A DNA stretch of 64,000 nt from NCBI RefSeq assembly GCF_910594005.1, contig NC_057828.1, positions 6,956,235 to 7,020,234 on the forward strand. The letters run 5' to 3'. This DNA is from Cervus elaphus. Lineage: Eukaryota; Chordata; Mammalia; Artiodactyla; Cervidae. This document shows, in pieces, positions 1 to 12,185 of this stretch. How positions within the stretch are numbered: position 1 is the first letter of the stretch; the number at the start of each line of letters is the position of its first letter. The position numbers and the translations under genes are program-made. The notes under the pieces are model-generated. The model made no database searches and was not told where the DNA came from. It was given only the letters and a program-made list of their open reading frames with translations.

Positions 1-185
1 GACCCCAGCCTCGTTAGCTTGTCCAGAGAATCAAACGGCATCCTGTGTCACATGCCTGTTCACTGATGCTCACTAGATGTCTCCTTCCTTTCCCGACTCT
101 TCTCCCCGCTCCCCACCATGAGGTAGATGTTGTCGTTCCCGCTCGAGGGGTGAAGAGCTGAAGGCAAGACCGTGTGCGCTTGTGC

Positions 186-398
186 TGAATCAGCTCAGCC
201 GTGTCCGACTCTGTGCGACCCTGTGGACTGCAGCCCTCCAGGCTCCTCTGTCCACGGGGTTCTCCAGGCAAGAACACTGGCGTGGGTGGCCATGCCTGCC
301 TCCAGGGGATCTTCCCGACCCAGGGATCGAACCCCAGTCTCTTAGGTCTCCTGCGATGGCAGGCGGGCTCTTTACCACTAGCGCCACCTGAGAAGGCA
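186..398 (-). mobile_element. Bov-tA SINE
   Basis: Minus orientation: BovA body (GTGTCCGACTCTGTGCGACC, GGCTCCTCTGTCCACGGGG) followed by the tRNA-Glu-derived head with the B-box-like GGGATCGAACC. Confidence 0.92.
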
Positions 399-1621
399 AG
401 TCCACTGATGTCCAAGTGTGCCCGTTAATTTACCCAAAGTCACACTCTGCTCGGTGGCCGGCCCCAGATGAAACCCCAAATCTCTGAATCCTGACCCAGA
501 GCTTCTTGCTCTACTTTGAGGAGCAGACATAAAGACAATTGCGTATCTTTTTAATAAAGCCAAATTGATTTTGTCTAAAGGATAGTCCTTCAGCCTGACA
601 TTTTGTTCTCTTTCTCTCCTTCAGTGTTAGAATGTCCTTTATCTTAAGAAATTGTTGTATTTTTCTCATCACTTGGGAAAGAAACTAGCTCCCACACCAT
701 CCAATCCCACTATTACAAAACTGCCCCAGATATGCACGTGGGCTGCCACTCTCTTCCTCCGGCAGAGGCATTTGACTGGGCTGAGAGGGATTTTTGGGTT
801 GGAAGGAGGGGGTTCAGGAGTTGAGTTGAAGCTGGTTGCTATTACCTTTGGTTTGGAAAGATTAATGGAGATTTCAAAGAAATTGGAGTCTCTCCCCAGC
901 CGCCCTCTGTGACTGCAGCGTCCTGCTTACACAGGCGCAGACCCGTCCGAGAAGGAACGCCCAGCCGCTGGACACGGCGCACCCTCCCGGGACGCCTTCC
1001 CTGGCTGGTCCTAGAACGATCTCTGCTTTTTTCCTCTGAATATTTTCCAACAGGCCCCATGGGGAAAATTTTGGATTTGAATGGGAAGCATAAAAATGTA
1101 GTCAGCATATTGGCCCTGGTATTTTATTTTCTTTATTCCAAGCAACCCATCCCGGGAGGTGACTGACAAGTTGGGCCAAGTGCACGGAACCAGTCTCTGT
1201 GCGCCCGTAACTCCTGAGCCACACAGACCCCCTGAGGACCCCGCGGGGCAGCAGAGAGCCGTAAATCCAGCAGGCGGGAGGCTGGGCGCTCACTGATTGC
1301 GCTGGCGAAAAGCAGTCCTCTCTGAGTGCTACGTGAGCTGGAGAGAGAGAAGGTGCTGACTGGAGTGCTGGAAATACAACCACTTTGGAACAAAATGAAG
1401 CAACAGAGAAATGGGAGGAGGGACTGTGGTTTTTTCATCTGGACAACAAAGGGGCTGGATTAGACTGCATCTGAGGCCCTTTCATCACAGACATTCTGGG
1501 CTCCACTTTGTAACCAGGAGCAAGCAGACGTGGGAGGGGTCAGGGCAAGAAAGCAGATTAGGGGACCCAGAGAGCCCAGAGGAAGCAAGGAGGCAGAGGA
1601 GACAGTTATTAACCAATTACT

Positions 1622-1830
1622 CGGTGGTGATAGTAAAGAGCCTGCCTGCCAGTGCAGGAGACAAAGAGACACAGGTTTGATCCCTGGGTCGGGAAAGACC
1701 CCCTGGAGGCGGGCATGGCAACCCACTCCAGTATTCCTGCCTGGAGAATCCCATGGACAGAGGAGCCTGGTGGGCTATAGTCCATGGGGTCACAGGGAGT
1801 CAGACACAACTGAAGCAACTTAGCACACGT
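1622..1830 (+). mobile_element. Bov-tA SINE
   Basis: Plus orientation: tRNA-derived head with GGTTTGATCCCTGGGTCGGG, then BovA body (TGGAGAATCCCATGGACAGA) and the 3' end GGAGTCAGACACAACTGAAG. Confidence 0.92.
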
Positions 1831-1844
1831 GTACGCACATCACA

Positions 1845-1985
1845 TTTAATCCCGCAACTAATACAGTTATCCCCATTTTACAGGGAAGAATGCTGAGGCA
1901 CAGAGGCTAAATTAATTTTCCAGGCTCACACTGCCAAGTGCTCAGGCTGGGATTCTGACGCAGAGCCTCCCGTCTCGGGCACGGG
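1845..1985 (-). mobile_element. MIR SINE fragment
   Basis: Contains CCCCATTTTACAGGGAAGAA and CTGAGGCACAGAGGCT, the reverse-complement MIR core. It abuts the Bov-tA at 1622-1830. Confidence 0.7.
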
Positions 1986-2544
1986 GCTGTCCTGTCTGAG
2001 TGTGTGGTATGACTGGGAGAAGCACAGCCTCACCCTGCCTCTCCACTCAGCAAAAGAGACGTGGAGAACAGAGCCAAGGAGTGGACTGTCCAAAGTGTGT
2101 GCTTTTTGCCTGGAAGAGATGAGTGTGTGCATGCATGTCTGTCTGTCTACAGAGGATATGGCAGACAGAACCACAAATCGTGTAGGTGAAAACATTCAAG
2201 GGAATGAATGTAAACTCCTGTCCCTGGGCACAGCATTCCTATTCTGTAAGAATAGGATGGGGGCATTAGGACCAAAAACCATCAAGTTACTGGTTTCATC
2301 TGATGGCAAACTCAAACTGAGTCACCAGTGTGGTGAGGCTTCAGAAAAGCCCGCTGTGGGGCTGCATCAGTGGAAGGGCAGTGTCTTGAACCAGAGAGGT
2401 GAGAGCCCCAAAAACACCCTTTCAGGGGTTGAGTCCCAGGCCCTCTGCTCTGAGAAAGGTGGGCAGGACGCAGAAGAGAACACCTGGGATCCAGACGGAT
2501 GCTAGGGGTGCGGTGAAACATGCACCAGCTGAAAGAATTAAGTG

Positions 2545-2700
2545 GCCTTGTGCAAGCTCTGCAATATATGACTGACTCAGTTTTCTCATCTGTGAAAGGG
2601 GTTTAATATTAGTAGTAGGGGTGGCATAAAGAATCAGTGAGGTAATATGTGTAATACAGGAGCGGTTATTAAGCACTGGGTATGCTCCTCTCAGAAAAGG
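2545..2700 (+). mobile_element. MIR SINE fragment
   Basis: CTCAGTTTTCTCATCTGTGA followed by a GGTAATATGTGTAATAC-type tail; forward MIR core. Confidence 0.65.
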
Positions 2701-3318
2701 GGAACTATCAGAGACACGCTGGAGGGCCAAGGACAGGGGTCTCCCTGCCATCGGTGTGCCCAGAGACACTGGCTTTGGGGAGGAGATGAGGGTGTCCCAA
2801 GGCCCAGGGGCTGGCTTCTCATCCTCTGACATCAGTTCTATTAAACCTCAACAGCCTGTTCTCCGTGGCCTGGTGAGCCCTCTTGGTGATCAAAGCACAG
2901 CCGTGCCTGGGCAGCTGGTCCCTCCTTCCCAGCAGGCTGGTTGGGTGGGCAGGGCACCAGCAGTGACCCAGGGGCTGCCAGGGTCTGAGTGCCGCTCCTG
3001 TTTGCTCGCTCAGCCCTTCCCGCCCAGCTGTCTCCCACCCCCAGCCCACTGCCCACCTCACCCTCGCCCCACCCTCGCTGTTGTTCTGCTGGGAGCAGGG
3101 GTGATGCTAGTCTTTGGGATTCCCCTAAGCCCTGACTGAGCTTCAGTCTCCTACATGGCAAGAGCAAGGCACACAGGAAGCTCATAATGACAAGTGGGTG
3201 GAGACAGAATGCTTAGATGATGGGGGTGTACGTCACAGGCTGTCAGATTGGAAAGTGGCTACCAGATCACCTAGCTTGATCCTTGGTCTGGGTGGTTTCC
3301 TGACTTTACTAAGCATAG

Positions 3319-3606
3319 CTGGTGGTGGTGTTCAGTCGCACAGTCGTGTCCGGCTCTTTGCGACCCCATGGACTGCAGCACGCCGGCCTTCCCTGTCCAT
3401 CACCAGCTCCTGGAGTTTACTCAAACTCCTTATCCATTGAGTCGGTGATGCCATCCAACCATCTCATCCTCTGTCGCCCCCTTCTCCTCCTGCCTGAAAT
3501 CTTTCCCAGCATCAGGGACTTTTCCAATGAGTCAGCTTTTCTCATCAGGTGGCCAAAGTGTTGGTGCTGCAGCATCAGTCCTTCCAATGAATATTCAGGT
3601 TATTAG
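3319..3606 (-). mobile_element. BovB 3'-end fragment with target duplication
   Basis: Minus-strand BovB 3' sequence (CAGTCGTGTCCGGCTCTTTG, GTCGGTGATGCCATCCAACC). Flanked by a perfect 18-bp direct repeat TGACTTTACTAAGCATAG at 3301-3318 and 3607-3624. Confidence 0.92.
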
Positions 3607-5044
3607 TGACTTTACTAAGCATAGGATTACTTAGGAACGCTGTTAAGATGCAGATTAATGGCCCCCAACCACCTTCCCTACTGAAATACAATCTCTTGGG
3701 TGGCTTCCTGGCAATGTCATTTGTAGCCAGCTCCAGCAGGAGGCAGTTCGTGCAGGTGGTCTCAGAACCACTGCTCTGATTCATGACTCCTCTCTATATC
3801 CCTACTGTATCCCTGGACCCATGGGGAAACCATAGCAGCTACAAAGGCACCACCCTCCAATGGTTCACAGTCCAGTTGTGTAAAGGAGAGTCCCGGGGGC
3901 AGTCAGTGCTCTGAGAGCTTGGAGGAGGCAGAGCTTGAGTGGGGTGAGGACAACCAGGTACATACAGCTTCCTTCCCCAGGGAGCTGAGACGTGTTCCCC
4001 CACGGAGGTGCTCAGCTAGCCACTTAGGAATCCCACACGTCCAGTCTGACTGGCGTCCATCCACGCCCCAGCCTTCCTTTCAGAGGCAGACTTCTGTGCT
4101 CAGGAACACAACCACAGCGTCTGGCCTATTCAATGCAGGCAAACATGTACAGTCTCTGCATGTGGCTTCTCCTATGTTGGAGATGGCTGGGGGGACAAGG
4201 GTGGGGGCAGGCAGTTCTTTGGGGGCATGAGACCGTGATATAACCCCACTTCACATTTCTATCAAACGTCTCAGCTCTCAAGACCCATTCACATGTATCT
4301 TCTCATCCATTCTGCCACCCTGTCACCGCGGCCATGCATTTCAGAGCCGTCTGTGCCAGCAGACGGTGCCCACATGGCCTTTACAATGATGTCTATGTTA
4401 TGTCAGCTGACGTAAATCAGTATTTCCATCTCAATGAACACATTTAGCTGAGAGTTCACACACCAGGATACGGGTTAACTCACATGAGCCCACCATCAAA
4501 AATAAGTCATTAGGGAGTGAGTTTTTAATTTCTCTCATTGTTCATAGTGATATTCTCCAACCTCTGCCTCGCATTCTACGCAAGCCTTGGCCCATTGATT
4601 GTAATAAACACAATTACTTTAGTCAATTACTATAGAACCACTGGTTATATGATGTGCATCGATCCCGAAGATACTAAAATCTGAAAAAAATAGTGCATGT
4701 TAAAACTAGAGAAATGAATGAATGACAGAGAACACGAAAGTAAACATCAGTCCACTTGCTCTTGGCAATAGATCCTTTTACTGAATATTTATCCCAAATT
4801 CAAGGGCAAATGGATAGTGGGTACAGGAAAAGAGAGGTGAGAGGCAGGTTTCCAAGTGTTCAGCCTAGAGGACCAGCTCATTTTTGCTATTCTCTGAAAG
4901 GGGATGAGAGATTTAAATTTTTGCAGGTCTGTTTTACAGGTGAAATTGTCAAGACTCAAAGACATTACATGGTGGCTTAATGCCACACAGGTAAGAGTGG
5001 TGTACACCTCAGTGTGGGGGCGTCTGTTTCAAAATTCAGTGCCT

Positions 5045-5505
5045 AACAACCCACGTGTCCATCAGCTGATGGGCGAGCAGATCAATGATATAACCATGCC
5101 GTGGGGTATTATGCAGCCAGAAAAAACGATGAATTGGTACATGCTAAAACATGGATGAACCTTGAAGACATGTTGAGTAAAAGAATTCAGACAGAAAAAG
5201 GCACATATTGTATGATTCCATTCATATGAAATGCCAGAATAGCAAATCTATAGACACAGAAAGCAAATTAATCATTCATTGCTGCCAGGAGCTGAGGGGA
5301 AGTGTGAGAGACTGTTAATGAGTACGGGGTCCTTTGGGTGATAAAACGTCCTGTAACTAAATACTGGTGATGGTGCACAATTTTGTGAATGTAGTAAAGG
5401 TCTGTAATGATAAATTTTATGTTATGCATATTTTTCCATTTTAAGAAAAAAAGAAAAAGGAGAGAGGAAGGAAGGAAGGGAGAAAGAAAGGAAGAGAGAT
5501 ACAAT
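5045..5505 (+). mobile_element. L1M 3'-end fragment with purine-rich tail
   Basis: Old L1 3' region: GTGTCCATCAGCTGATGG, ATGATTCCATTCATATGAAA, GCCAGGAGCTGAGGGGA. The poly(A) tail has degenerated into A/G repeats (GAAGGAAGGAAGG) up to about 5500. Confidence 0.8.
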
Positions 5506-5614
5506 CAGAGACACAGAAAAATAAATCTGCTCTTTTCTTGCCTAGAACTGCTGTAGCCATGGCTTACATGGCTGGGACTTGACATGCAGTGGGCACTCAG
5601 GAAATTGTTGATGG

Positions 5615-5900
5615 AACGGGGAGGGGGGTGGCTGCTATTCAGAGAGCTGCCAGGGGACAGGAAACCCCAGAGAGGAGAGGGCACGGCCTGGGAGGCCGGG
5701 GGTGGATGGGGGCAGAGAGAGAGAGAAGGGAGGTGGGAGAGCTGCGGAGAGTTGGGCCAAGGGAGGAATGGGGAAGAGAGAAGAAAGGAGTGGAGAAGGG
5801 GAAAGGGACTCATCCCGAGGCGGGGCAGGAAGGAGAGGAAGGAGGGCTAAGTGGGGGAGGGGGCAGGGGCTGGCCAGGAGGAGGGAGGGCGGGCAGCTGC
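5615..5900 (+). repeat. Polypurine (GGA/GAG)-rich tract
   Basis: About 280 bp dominated by G and A (GGGCAGAGAGAGAGAGAAGG, GGAGAAGGGGAAAGGGAC), then a C-rich flank at 5930-5960. No gene features. Confidence 0.75.
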
Positions 5901-6394
5901 CAGCCACAGCTCCCGGCTAGCGGGGAGCTCTCCCACCCCCGCCCCGCTCCCTCCTCCAGTAGGGGGATGAGCAGGGCTGGCCTGGGATCATCTGTCTTCA
6001 TTACACCATCCCCGCCAGCTCGTCACTTCTTGCCAGAAAGCTCATCAATACTCCCCTGTGCCTGGGCAGACTCAGCCCCCCCTGCCCTGCCCCCAGGCTG
6101 GCCCCTCCTCCCCCTAGGCTGTGTGCCGGACCTGCCGACGGGCACACCTCCGTCCTCCACCCTCGGGGCCCTTTTGCCTCCCACTTTCTTTTTGCCCTGC
6201 CCTCTGTCCAGTGGCAGGTTTTCTGGATACGTTCCCTGGAGGTGGGGACGATGCCTTGGGGAGTCAGCCAGGCTGAGAGCGCAGCCCTGGTGTTATCAGC
6301 CCCTTCAGGAGTCACCCTGACACTTAAAATACCTAAGTCCCGATCCCCCATCCCACACTCTGTACTCCTGTGTCCCCTTCATTTTTATGCAGTC

Positions 6395-7205
6395 TAAAGC
6401 CGTGATCATTTTCTAATGAGTCATATGTTTAGAACGTATTTGACATATTTACGTTCCTTGCCTGTTAGAATGTATGCTTGGTGAGAGCTTGGTCAGATGC
6501 TCACTGCTGTACCCTCAGCACCTAGACCAGTGCCTGGCACTAATAAACGGAACAAGTGAATGTTTACGGGGTGGTTGGATGCCCAGTAGCGAGCTGTTAG
6601 CATGTTTGGCAGCCTAACGGGCTCATTAAATGTTGGGTTAGGGAGTTTCAATACTTCTAGAACCCAATGGCTTTGATAGCAAGACACCAAAGTATAAATT
6701 AGATAGGAAATTTCCCTGCTCTCACCCATTCTGTGGCCTCTGTTTTACCTCTAGGACAAAATGCAACGTTGTTTCCCAGCTTGGCCCCCAGCTGCATTTC
6801 TGGGGGTTCCCACTGCTCTCTGCCTTTTTTGCTATGAAGCTCTTGCAGTTCCTCCAGGACACCAGCAGTATTCCCTGCTCAGGCTTTGAGCACGTGCTGA
6901 CCCCAGAGCCCAGATTCTAGTGCTGCTTCCATCAGACACCCAACCGGCCTTCAGATGGCCTGTCCCTGGCTTCGTTCAGGTGTCTGCTGCAACCTCCTGT
7001 CCTCCAAGAAGCTGCCCTGACCCCCTGAGCTGACACAGCTCTCCTGATCTCCCTTCGTCCCCTTCCTGATTCATTTTCCTATGGTGCTACCTGACTGTGC
7101 ACCACTTACCCTTGTCTGCATCTCTCACTGGGGGTGACTCCATGAGGGCAGGACCTGTGGTCCAGCCCGGGTAGCAGGCGCTGTTGATGCCCTGGCGCAC
7201 TCCCT
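6395..7205 (+). mobile_element. L2 LINE 3'-end fragments
   Basis: 6395-6570 reads TGCCTGTTAGAATGTATGCT and CCAGTGCCTGGCACTAATAA. 6930-7205 reads TCCAAGAAGCTGCCCTGACC and ACTCCATGAGGGCAGGACCT. Both match the L2 3' end pattern. A similar tail is at 10850-11040. Nothing else is recognised between them. Confidence 0.55.
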
Positions 7206-7594
7206 CTCCCCTGCCAGCGTTGCTGACCAGCAGGCTTGGCTTCAGCTGCCAGCATCTACATTCCTTTGCTGACAGATTTTTCTTGCTGCACTTGCTTTGC
7301 TTGCTTCTGCATCAAGCAAAAGAGAATTGGCAGGAGATTCACACGTAGGAGCACTCAGCCAAGGCTGTTAGGAATCGGTGCCCCCCACCCCACCGTGCTC
7401 CTCAGGTGGGATGACTGAAGTGCTAGTTCTATACTGACTCCCAGACTGACTTGAAATGGCCTTAGGCTTCAGTTACTCTCAGTGGTAATTTGCTTGATAA
7501 TGATCTTCTATTGGCTGCTCTCCCTTCTTTTTCTCCCTTCCATGTTTCCTACTGGTGTTTCCTGGGATCACTTTCCAAATAAAATCTTATCTCA

Positions 7595-8215
7595 GGTTGG
7601 AATGCTCACGTGTTGCTGGTGGGGATGTAAAACGGTACAGCTGCTTTAGAAAACAGTTGGCAGTTTCTCAAAATGCTTGGCAATTCTATTTCTAGGTATA
7701 TACTTAATAGAACTGAAAACATATGACCACACAAAAATTTGTACACAAATGTTCATAGCAGCATAATTTGCAATAGTCAAAAAATAGAAAAAGTTGTCCG
7801 TCAACTGATGAATAGACAAGCAAATGTTGTATAGCCAGTGTATAAAATGGAATAGTATTTAGCCATAAAAAGAACGAAAACCTACATATGTATGTATGAA
7901 TGTATGGGTGAACCTTCAAAACGTTATGTCAGGTGAAAGAAGTCAGTCTCAAAGGATCACATACTGTGTGATTCCATTTATATGAAATAACCAGGGTAGG
8001 CAAATCTATAGACAAAAAGTAGCTTCACAGCTGCCGTGGAGCAGGGAGGAGGAAAATGGGGAATGACTGCTGGTGGGCATGGGGTTTCTTTACGGGATGA
8101 TGAAGATGTTCTAAAATTGACTGTGGTGATGGTTACACAGCTCTGTGCATTTGCTAAAAATCATCCCCTTTAAACGTGTGTTATCTCCATAAAGCTTTTT
8201 TTTAAAATTATCTCT
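7595..8215 (+). mobile_element. L1M 3'-end fragment
   Basis: Same family as the copy at 5 kb, longer at the 5' side: GTTGCTGGTGGGGATGTAAA, GTGATTCCATTTATATGAAA, ending in CATAAAGCTTTTTTTTAAAA. Confidence 0.85.
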
Positions 8216-8402
8216 TACAGTTCTTATCTCAAGACCAACCTCTTGGGAAATCCAACTGAGATCCCCAGAACCTAGAATTGTGCCTGCCACATAGTAGGCA
8301 TTCAGTCAATGTGGAAACACATCTTGCAACACTAAATGAGTGGAAAACAAGTGCAAACACAGCCTGGACGGCAGTCACACAAACCACGTCAACAGAACCA
8401 CA

Positions 8403-8536
8403 GCCGCTGGGCTCGCCTGGAGGTCCAGGGGTTAGGATTCCGTGCTGCTTCCTCTGCAGCAGCGATCCCAGGTCCCTGGTCGGGGAACTAAGGTTCCTCA
8501 GGCACAGTGCAACAATAGCAACAACAAGCAGCTAAG
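8403..8536 (+). mobile_element. CHR-type tRNA-derived SINE, diverged
   Basis: Plus orientation: GGAGGTCCAGGGGTTAGGAT (A-box-like), CCCTGGTCGGGGAACTAAG, and a CAACAATAGCAACAAC tail. Confidence 0.75.
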
Positions 8537-8649
8537 ACCAGCAGCCACCACCCCCTCAAGCTTGTCATTAGCCATCACCTTATGCCCCGCTGGCAGCAAG
8601 CTCACATCTCACAGGCATGTCTGGAATTGCCTAAACCGGTGAAGGGGGC

Positions 8650-8825
8650 AGAGTGGTGTGTGTATGTGTGTCAATGAGCTGGTAAGACTGGGAAACGGAT
8701 GTGTTCATGTGAGTGGAGCTGTGTGTGTGTGTGTACACACGTGACTGCAAGGGTGCGTGTGTGTTTGCGTAGTGGTGCGTGGGGTGTTTATATGTGTGTC
8801 TGTGTGTGAGTGCATGTGTGGGGTG
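8650..8825 (+). repeat. Degenerate GT-rich repeat
   Basis: Imperfect GTGTGT runs interspersed with GCGTGTG and ATGTGTG, probably a decayed microsatellite, ending just before the SINE at 8860. Confidence 0.8.
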
Positions 8826-8859
8826 ACGCGGGAGTCGTCATTGTAATGTGCGTGCACGT

Positions 8860-9058
8860 CCATTCAGTCGTTTCAGTCGCAGGGGACTCTGGCCCTAGGG
8901 ACGGTAGCGCGCCAGGCTCCTCTGTCCATGAGATTCTCCAGGCAAGGATCCTGGGGTGGACTGCCATTTCCTCCTCCAGGGGATCTTCCCAACCCAGGGA
9001 TCAAACCCTGTTTCCTGAGCCTCCTGCACTGTGGATTCTTCACCGCTGAGTCACCAGG
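8860..9058 (-). mobile_element. Bov-tA SINE, diverged
   Basis: Minus orientation: CCAGGCTCCTCTGTCCATGA, GGGGATCTTCCCAACCCAGG, then tRNA-derived head ending near CCGCTGAGTCACCAG. The 3' end is diverged. Confidence 0.88.
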
Positions 9059-10134
9059 TAGGAGTTGCCGACAGAACCATGAAGGAGGTCTCTGAGCAGC
9101 GGGAGATCACTTCCTGATGCCTTAGGACAACCAGCTCCCTCCCAGCGCCCTTCATGTCTCCCTCCAACCCACGAAGCTCTATCAGGGTCCCTGTCCTCTG
9201 GGTCTTTGCAGCAGGTTGCTGTCATTTCTGCAGGATGTTCTCAGCCAAGCGGGGCTTGGCCAACACGCCCAGCTGTTCATTGCTTCACTGGTCCCATCTC
9301 TAGGGACCAAGGACTAAGAGAAGAAAAAGCAGCCCAACTCTGAGCAGGTTCAGAGAGGAGAGGGCACCACCTCATGCATAATCCAACAGTCCAGGCCTTT
9401 CCCCCTGGTAATAGAACTAGTTCTTTGTGGACATAGAACATGATCCCCTTAGAATGCGCTTCTGATTACCTGTGACGCCTCAGCCCACTCAGCTGAGTGA
9501 ATTCCTAAGAGATGTCAGGGCCCCCTGCTCTGCCCATCCAGGCTCTGCTGAGCTTTAAAGACTGAGGTCCACATGGCCGTGAGCATTCTGCGAGGCTGTG
9601 TGATGGCTGGGAGGCACGCGAAGGACTGGGGAGGGAGCCCGCACCCCGCACTAACCCCTGAGAGGCGCAGAGCAGGCCCCAGCTCCCCTGCAGTGTGGGC
9701 AGGGCACTGGCCGGGTGTCTGCTGACAGACCCTCCCATCTGACTGGGATGGCGCCCCTCTCGTGTCGGTGGCCACCAGGACCGCCCCCTCTTTCCTCCCC
9801 GCCCGTGGCCACTCCAGGGTGCCTCATGCATCCTGCAGGGCCCTGTGGACTCCCTCTAGCTGTCCCTGGTCCAGCAGCTTAGCGACAGGAGCATGAATCC
9901 TCTAGACTGGCTCCGCTCTGCCTCCCTGGGCACCTGCCCTTCCTGCCCCAGCGATGGTCACAGAGCTCTGTGAGCTGTGAGCAGGAAAAGAAATGCATGA
10001 CGCCCAGACCAGGTGTCCACGGACGTGCCTCCTGAGACTTGGACAGCTCCCCTCAGACCCCCGCCACGAGAGCCCCGCCCAGCCCTGGCTCTACCCAGCC
10101 CGTCCCAGCGCTCCTGCTGACCGCTGAGTCGGTC

Positions 10135-10290
10135 ATCATTCAACAGATATTTCTGCCTGTCTGCTCTGAGTCAGGCCCTGTGCCAGCCCTGGGGATACCA
10201 AGATGAACGAGGAAGTCAGAGGGTCCCTGCCCTCAAAGACTTCGGGAGAGGCAGACAAATAGCACATGATACATCATGGTAATGGCAGAG
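10135..10290 (+). mobile_element. L2-like LINE fragment
   Basis: CATTCAACAGATATTTCTGC, CAGGCCCTGTGCCAGCCCTG and GGTCCCTGCCCTCAAAGACT are typical of L2-type tails. Similar pieces occur at 11535-11680, 26645-26770, 27375-27500, 42830-42975 and 43540-43660; orientation is not certain for each. Confidence 0.5.
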
Positions 10291-10329
10291 GTAGTGTTCA
10301 TAAAACACAGAGAGCTTACTGTGTGCGAG

Positions 10330-10490
10330 CCCTGATTTTGTGCGATTACTGTTTTAAGCACTTTATATCGTCATGTAATCGTACATGTGTGGATATTACA
10401 AATGCAAAAGCTGAAGCTCAGAGAGGTTAGGTAACTTGTCCAAGATCACCCAGCTAGTAGTAAAGGAGGTGGGGAGTGATTCAAATCCAG
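10330..10490 (-). mobile_element. MIR SINE fragment
   Basis: GCACTTTATATCGTCATGTA, CTCAGAGAGGTTAGGTAACT, CACCCAGCTAGTAG: reverse MIR core. Confidence 0.75.
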
Positions 10491-11947
10491 GCCACCCAGC
10501 TCCAGAATGGAGCTTTTGAACAATGCTAGATTGCTTCTGGACGAGTCCAGGAGGGAGAATTGCAGGGGCCAGGGCATCCCAGCTGCCAAAGGGGTAGTGA
10601 GGGATTGCGGATGGTTTACCTTCTTTTCCCAGACACCTTGAACCACCCTACACTTGGGTCTAAACACAAGGGACTGGCAGGAATCCTTGAGCTTCACGAT
10701 GTTAAGTCCTGAGAGGTCAAAGCTCTTTCAGCAGAGTCAGTCCTTGGTGTGGGAGGACAGCGAGGAAGCAGCATCATGGTGCCCGTGAGGACCACAGACC
10801 CGTTACCCCCACATGAACAGGGTGGTCCTGGGGACCCTAATGAGGCCTGTCCCCCATTTATTTCATTCATGCCTGTTACCCTCTATTTCTTGGTCATAAC
10901 TCATACTTCATGATTTCATTGTCTGTTTCATAACTCCCCAAGTTCCCCAGAAGTATGTCTTAAGCAAAGGTCTATCCTTTGCAACCAGGGCCATGCCTGG
11001 CACAGAAGATACTTATCAAAGTTATGGAATAGATGGATGGATGGATAGGTAAACAGTAGGCAAGTTAACGAACCTCAACCATATGACTACTGGGGGAAGA
11101 TGGAATAGGTATTATTATGTCCATTTTACGAGGCTCAGGGCAGTGGCACAGCAGAGGGACCATCTCCGTGATCTGACTCCAGACAAGGGAACTTTGTTGG
11201 GTCACAACAGGGGCAGGTCCCAGGGTCACGAGGATCGCCGAAGACCCAAGGAAAGTTGGGCGACAGCAGACTTCTCAGCACCTCAGGTCCTGTTATCCTT
11301 CCTCTTTGCCGCCTCTCTCCAGCAGTGAGTCCGTAGACCCTGGAAGGTTCCAGACCCTTCCCCTAGCTTGGACTGTCATTGTGTTTTGATGCCCATTACA
11401 GTAGAGTAGACAGCCTAGGGGAGTGAGACAAACGTTGAGGTGTATCTCTGGGACCCTGGTGCCACTACAAAGCCCTCCTACACAAGCACCCATGCTACAA
11501 GGAAGACCCAAACCCAGCACTCTAGGGGTGAGTGTTCCATTCATTCCATTGGTCGACACATACTCCTCGCGGGCATGCTGTGTGCTGGGCAGAGTTCTAG
11601 GCACCAGGGACCCAGGCCTGCCCGCGGCGCTCTCAGTCCAGCTGGGGAGACACACAAGAAATCAGGCAAACACGCCAGCGACACAAGCTACACGCTTGGT
11701 GGGCGCACTGAGGCCGGGAAGAGGACAGGGTCTCTGTGAAGGACCGAGGCACTAGGGGGAGAAGCAGCGCAATTTGCTGCTGAGGTTTTTGCAATTCTAC
11801 AAGAAGAGCCTGGCTGTCAAAGCACATGTGTGAGGCAGAGAGGGGCAGCGAGGCGAGGTGGAAGGGGAGGGGTAACAGTCCCGGTTCTAACTGCTTAGCA
11901 CAGAAAAACCCATTTAGTCCTCACAAGTCTATGTGGCAGGGATGCTT

Positions 11948-12097
11948 TTGAAAAAATATTTATTTGTTCATCTGGCTGTGCCGGATCTTAGTTAAGGCAT
12001 GCGGGCATGTGGGATCTTAGTTCCCCAACCAGGGATCGAACCTGTCTCCCCGCACTGCAAGGCAGATTGTTAACCACTGGACCACTAGGGAAGTCCA
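11948..12097 (-). mobile_element. CHR-type SINE inserted in a MIR
   Basis: Minus orientation: T-rich tail complement, GGGATCTTAGTTCCCCAACC, ACCACTGGACCACTAGGGAA. MIR-like sequence lies on both sides, with imperfect flanking repeats around GGCAGG...CTTT. Confidence 0.88.
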
Positions 12098-12185
12098 CGG
12101 CAGGCACTTTCAACATTCTGATTCCACAGATAAGGAGGCCGCAGCACAGGGCGGCTTAGTGACTTGTCCTTGGCGAAGGGCGATG

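Larger units (their letters stand above)
401..5040. other. Intergenic DNA, left part
   Basis: Apart from the repeats listed, the gaps 401-1615, 1990-2540, 2705-3300 and 3790-5040 show no gene, splice-consistent exon or clear repeat. 3625-3785 may be a decayed hAT-type element (GATGCAGATTAATGGCC, CAGAACCACTG). Confidence 0.5.
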
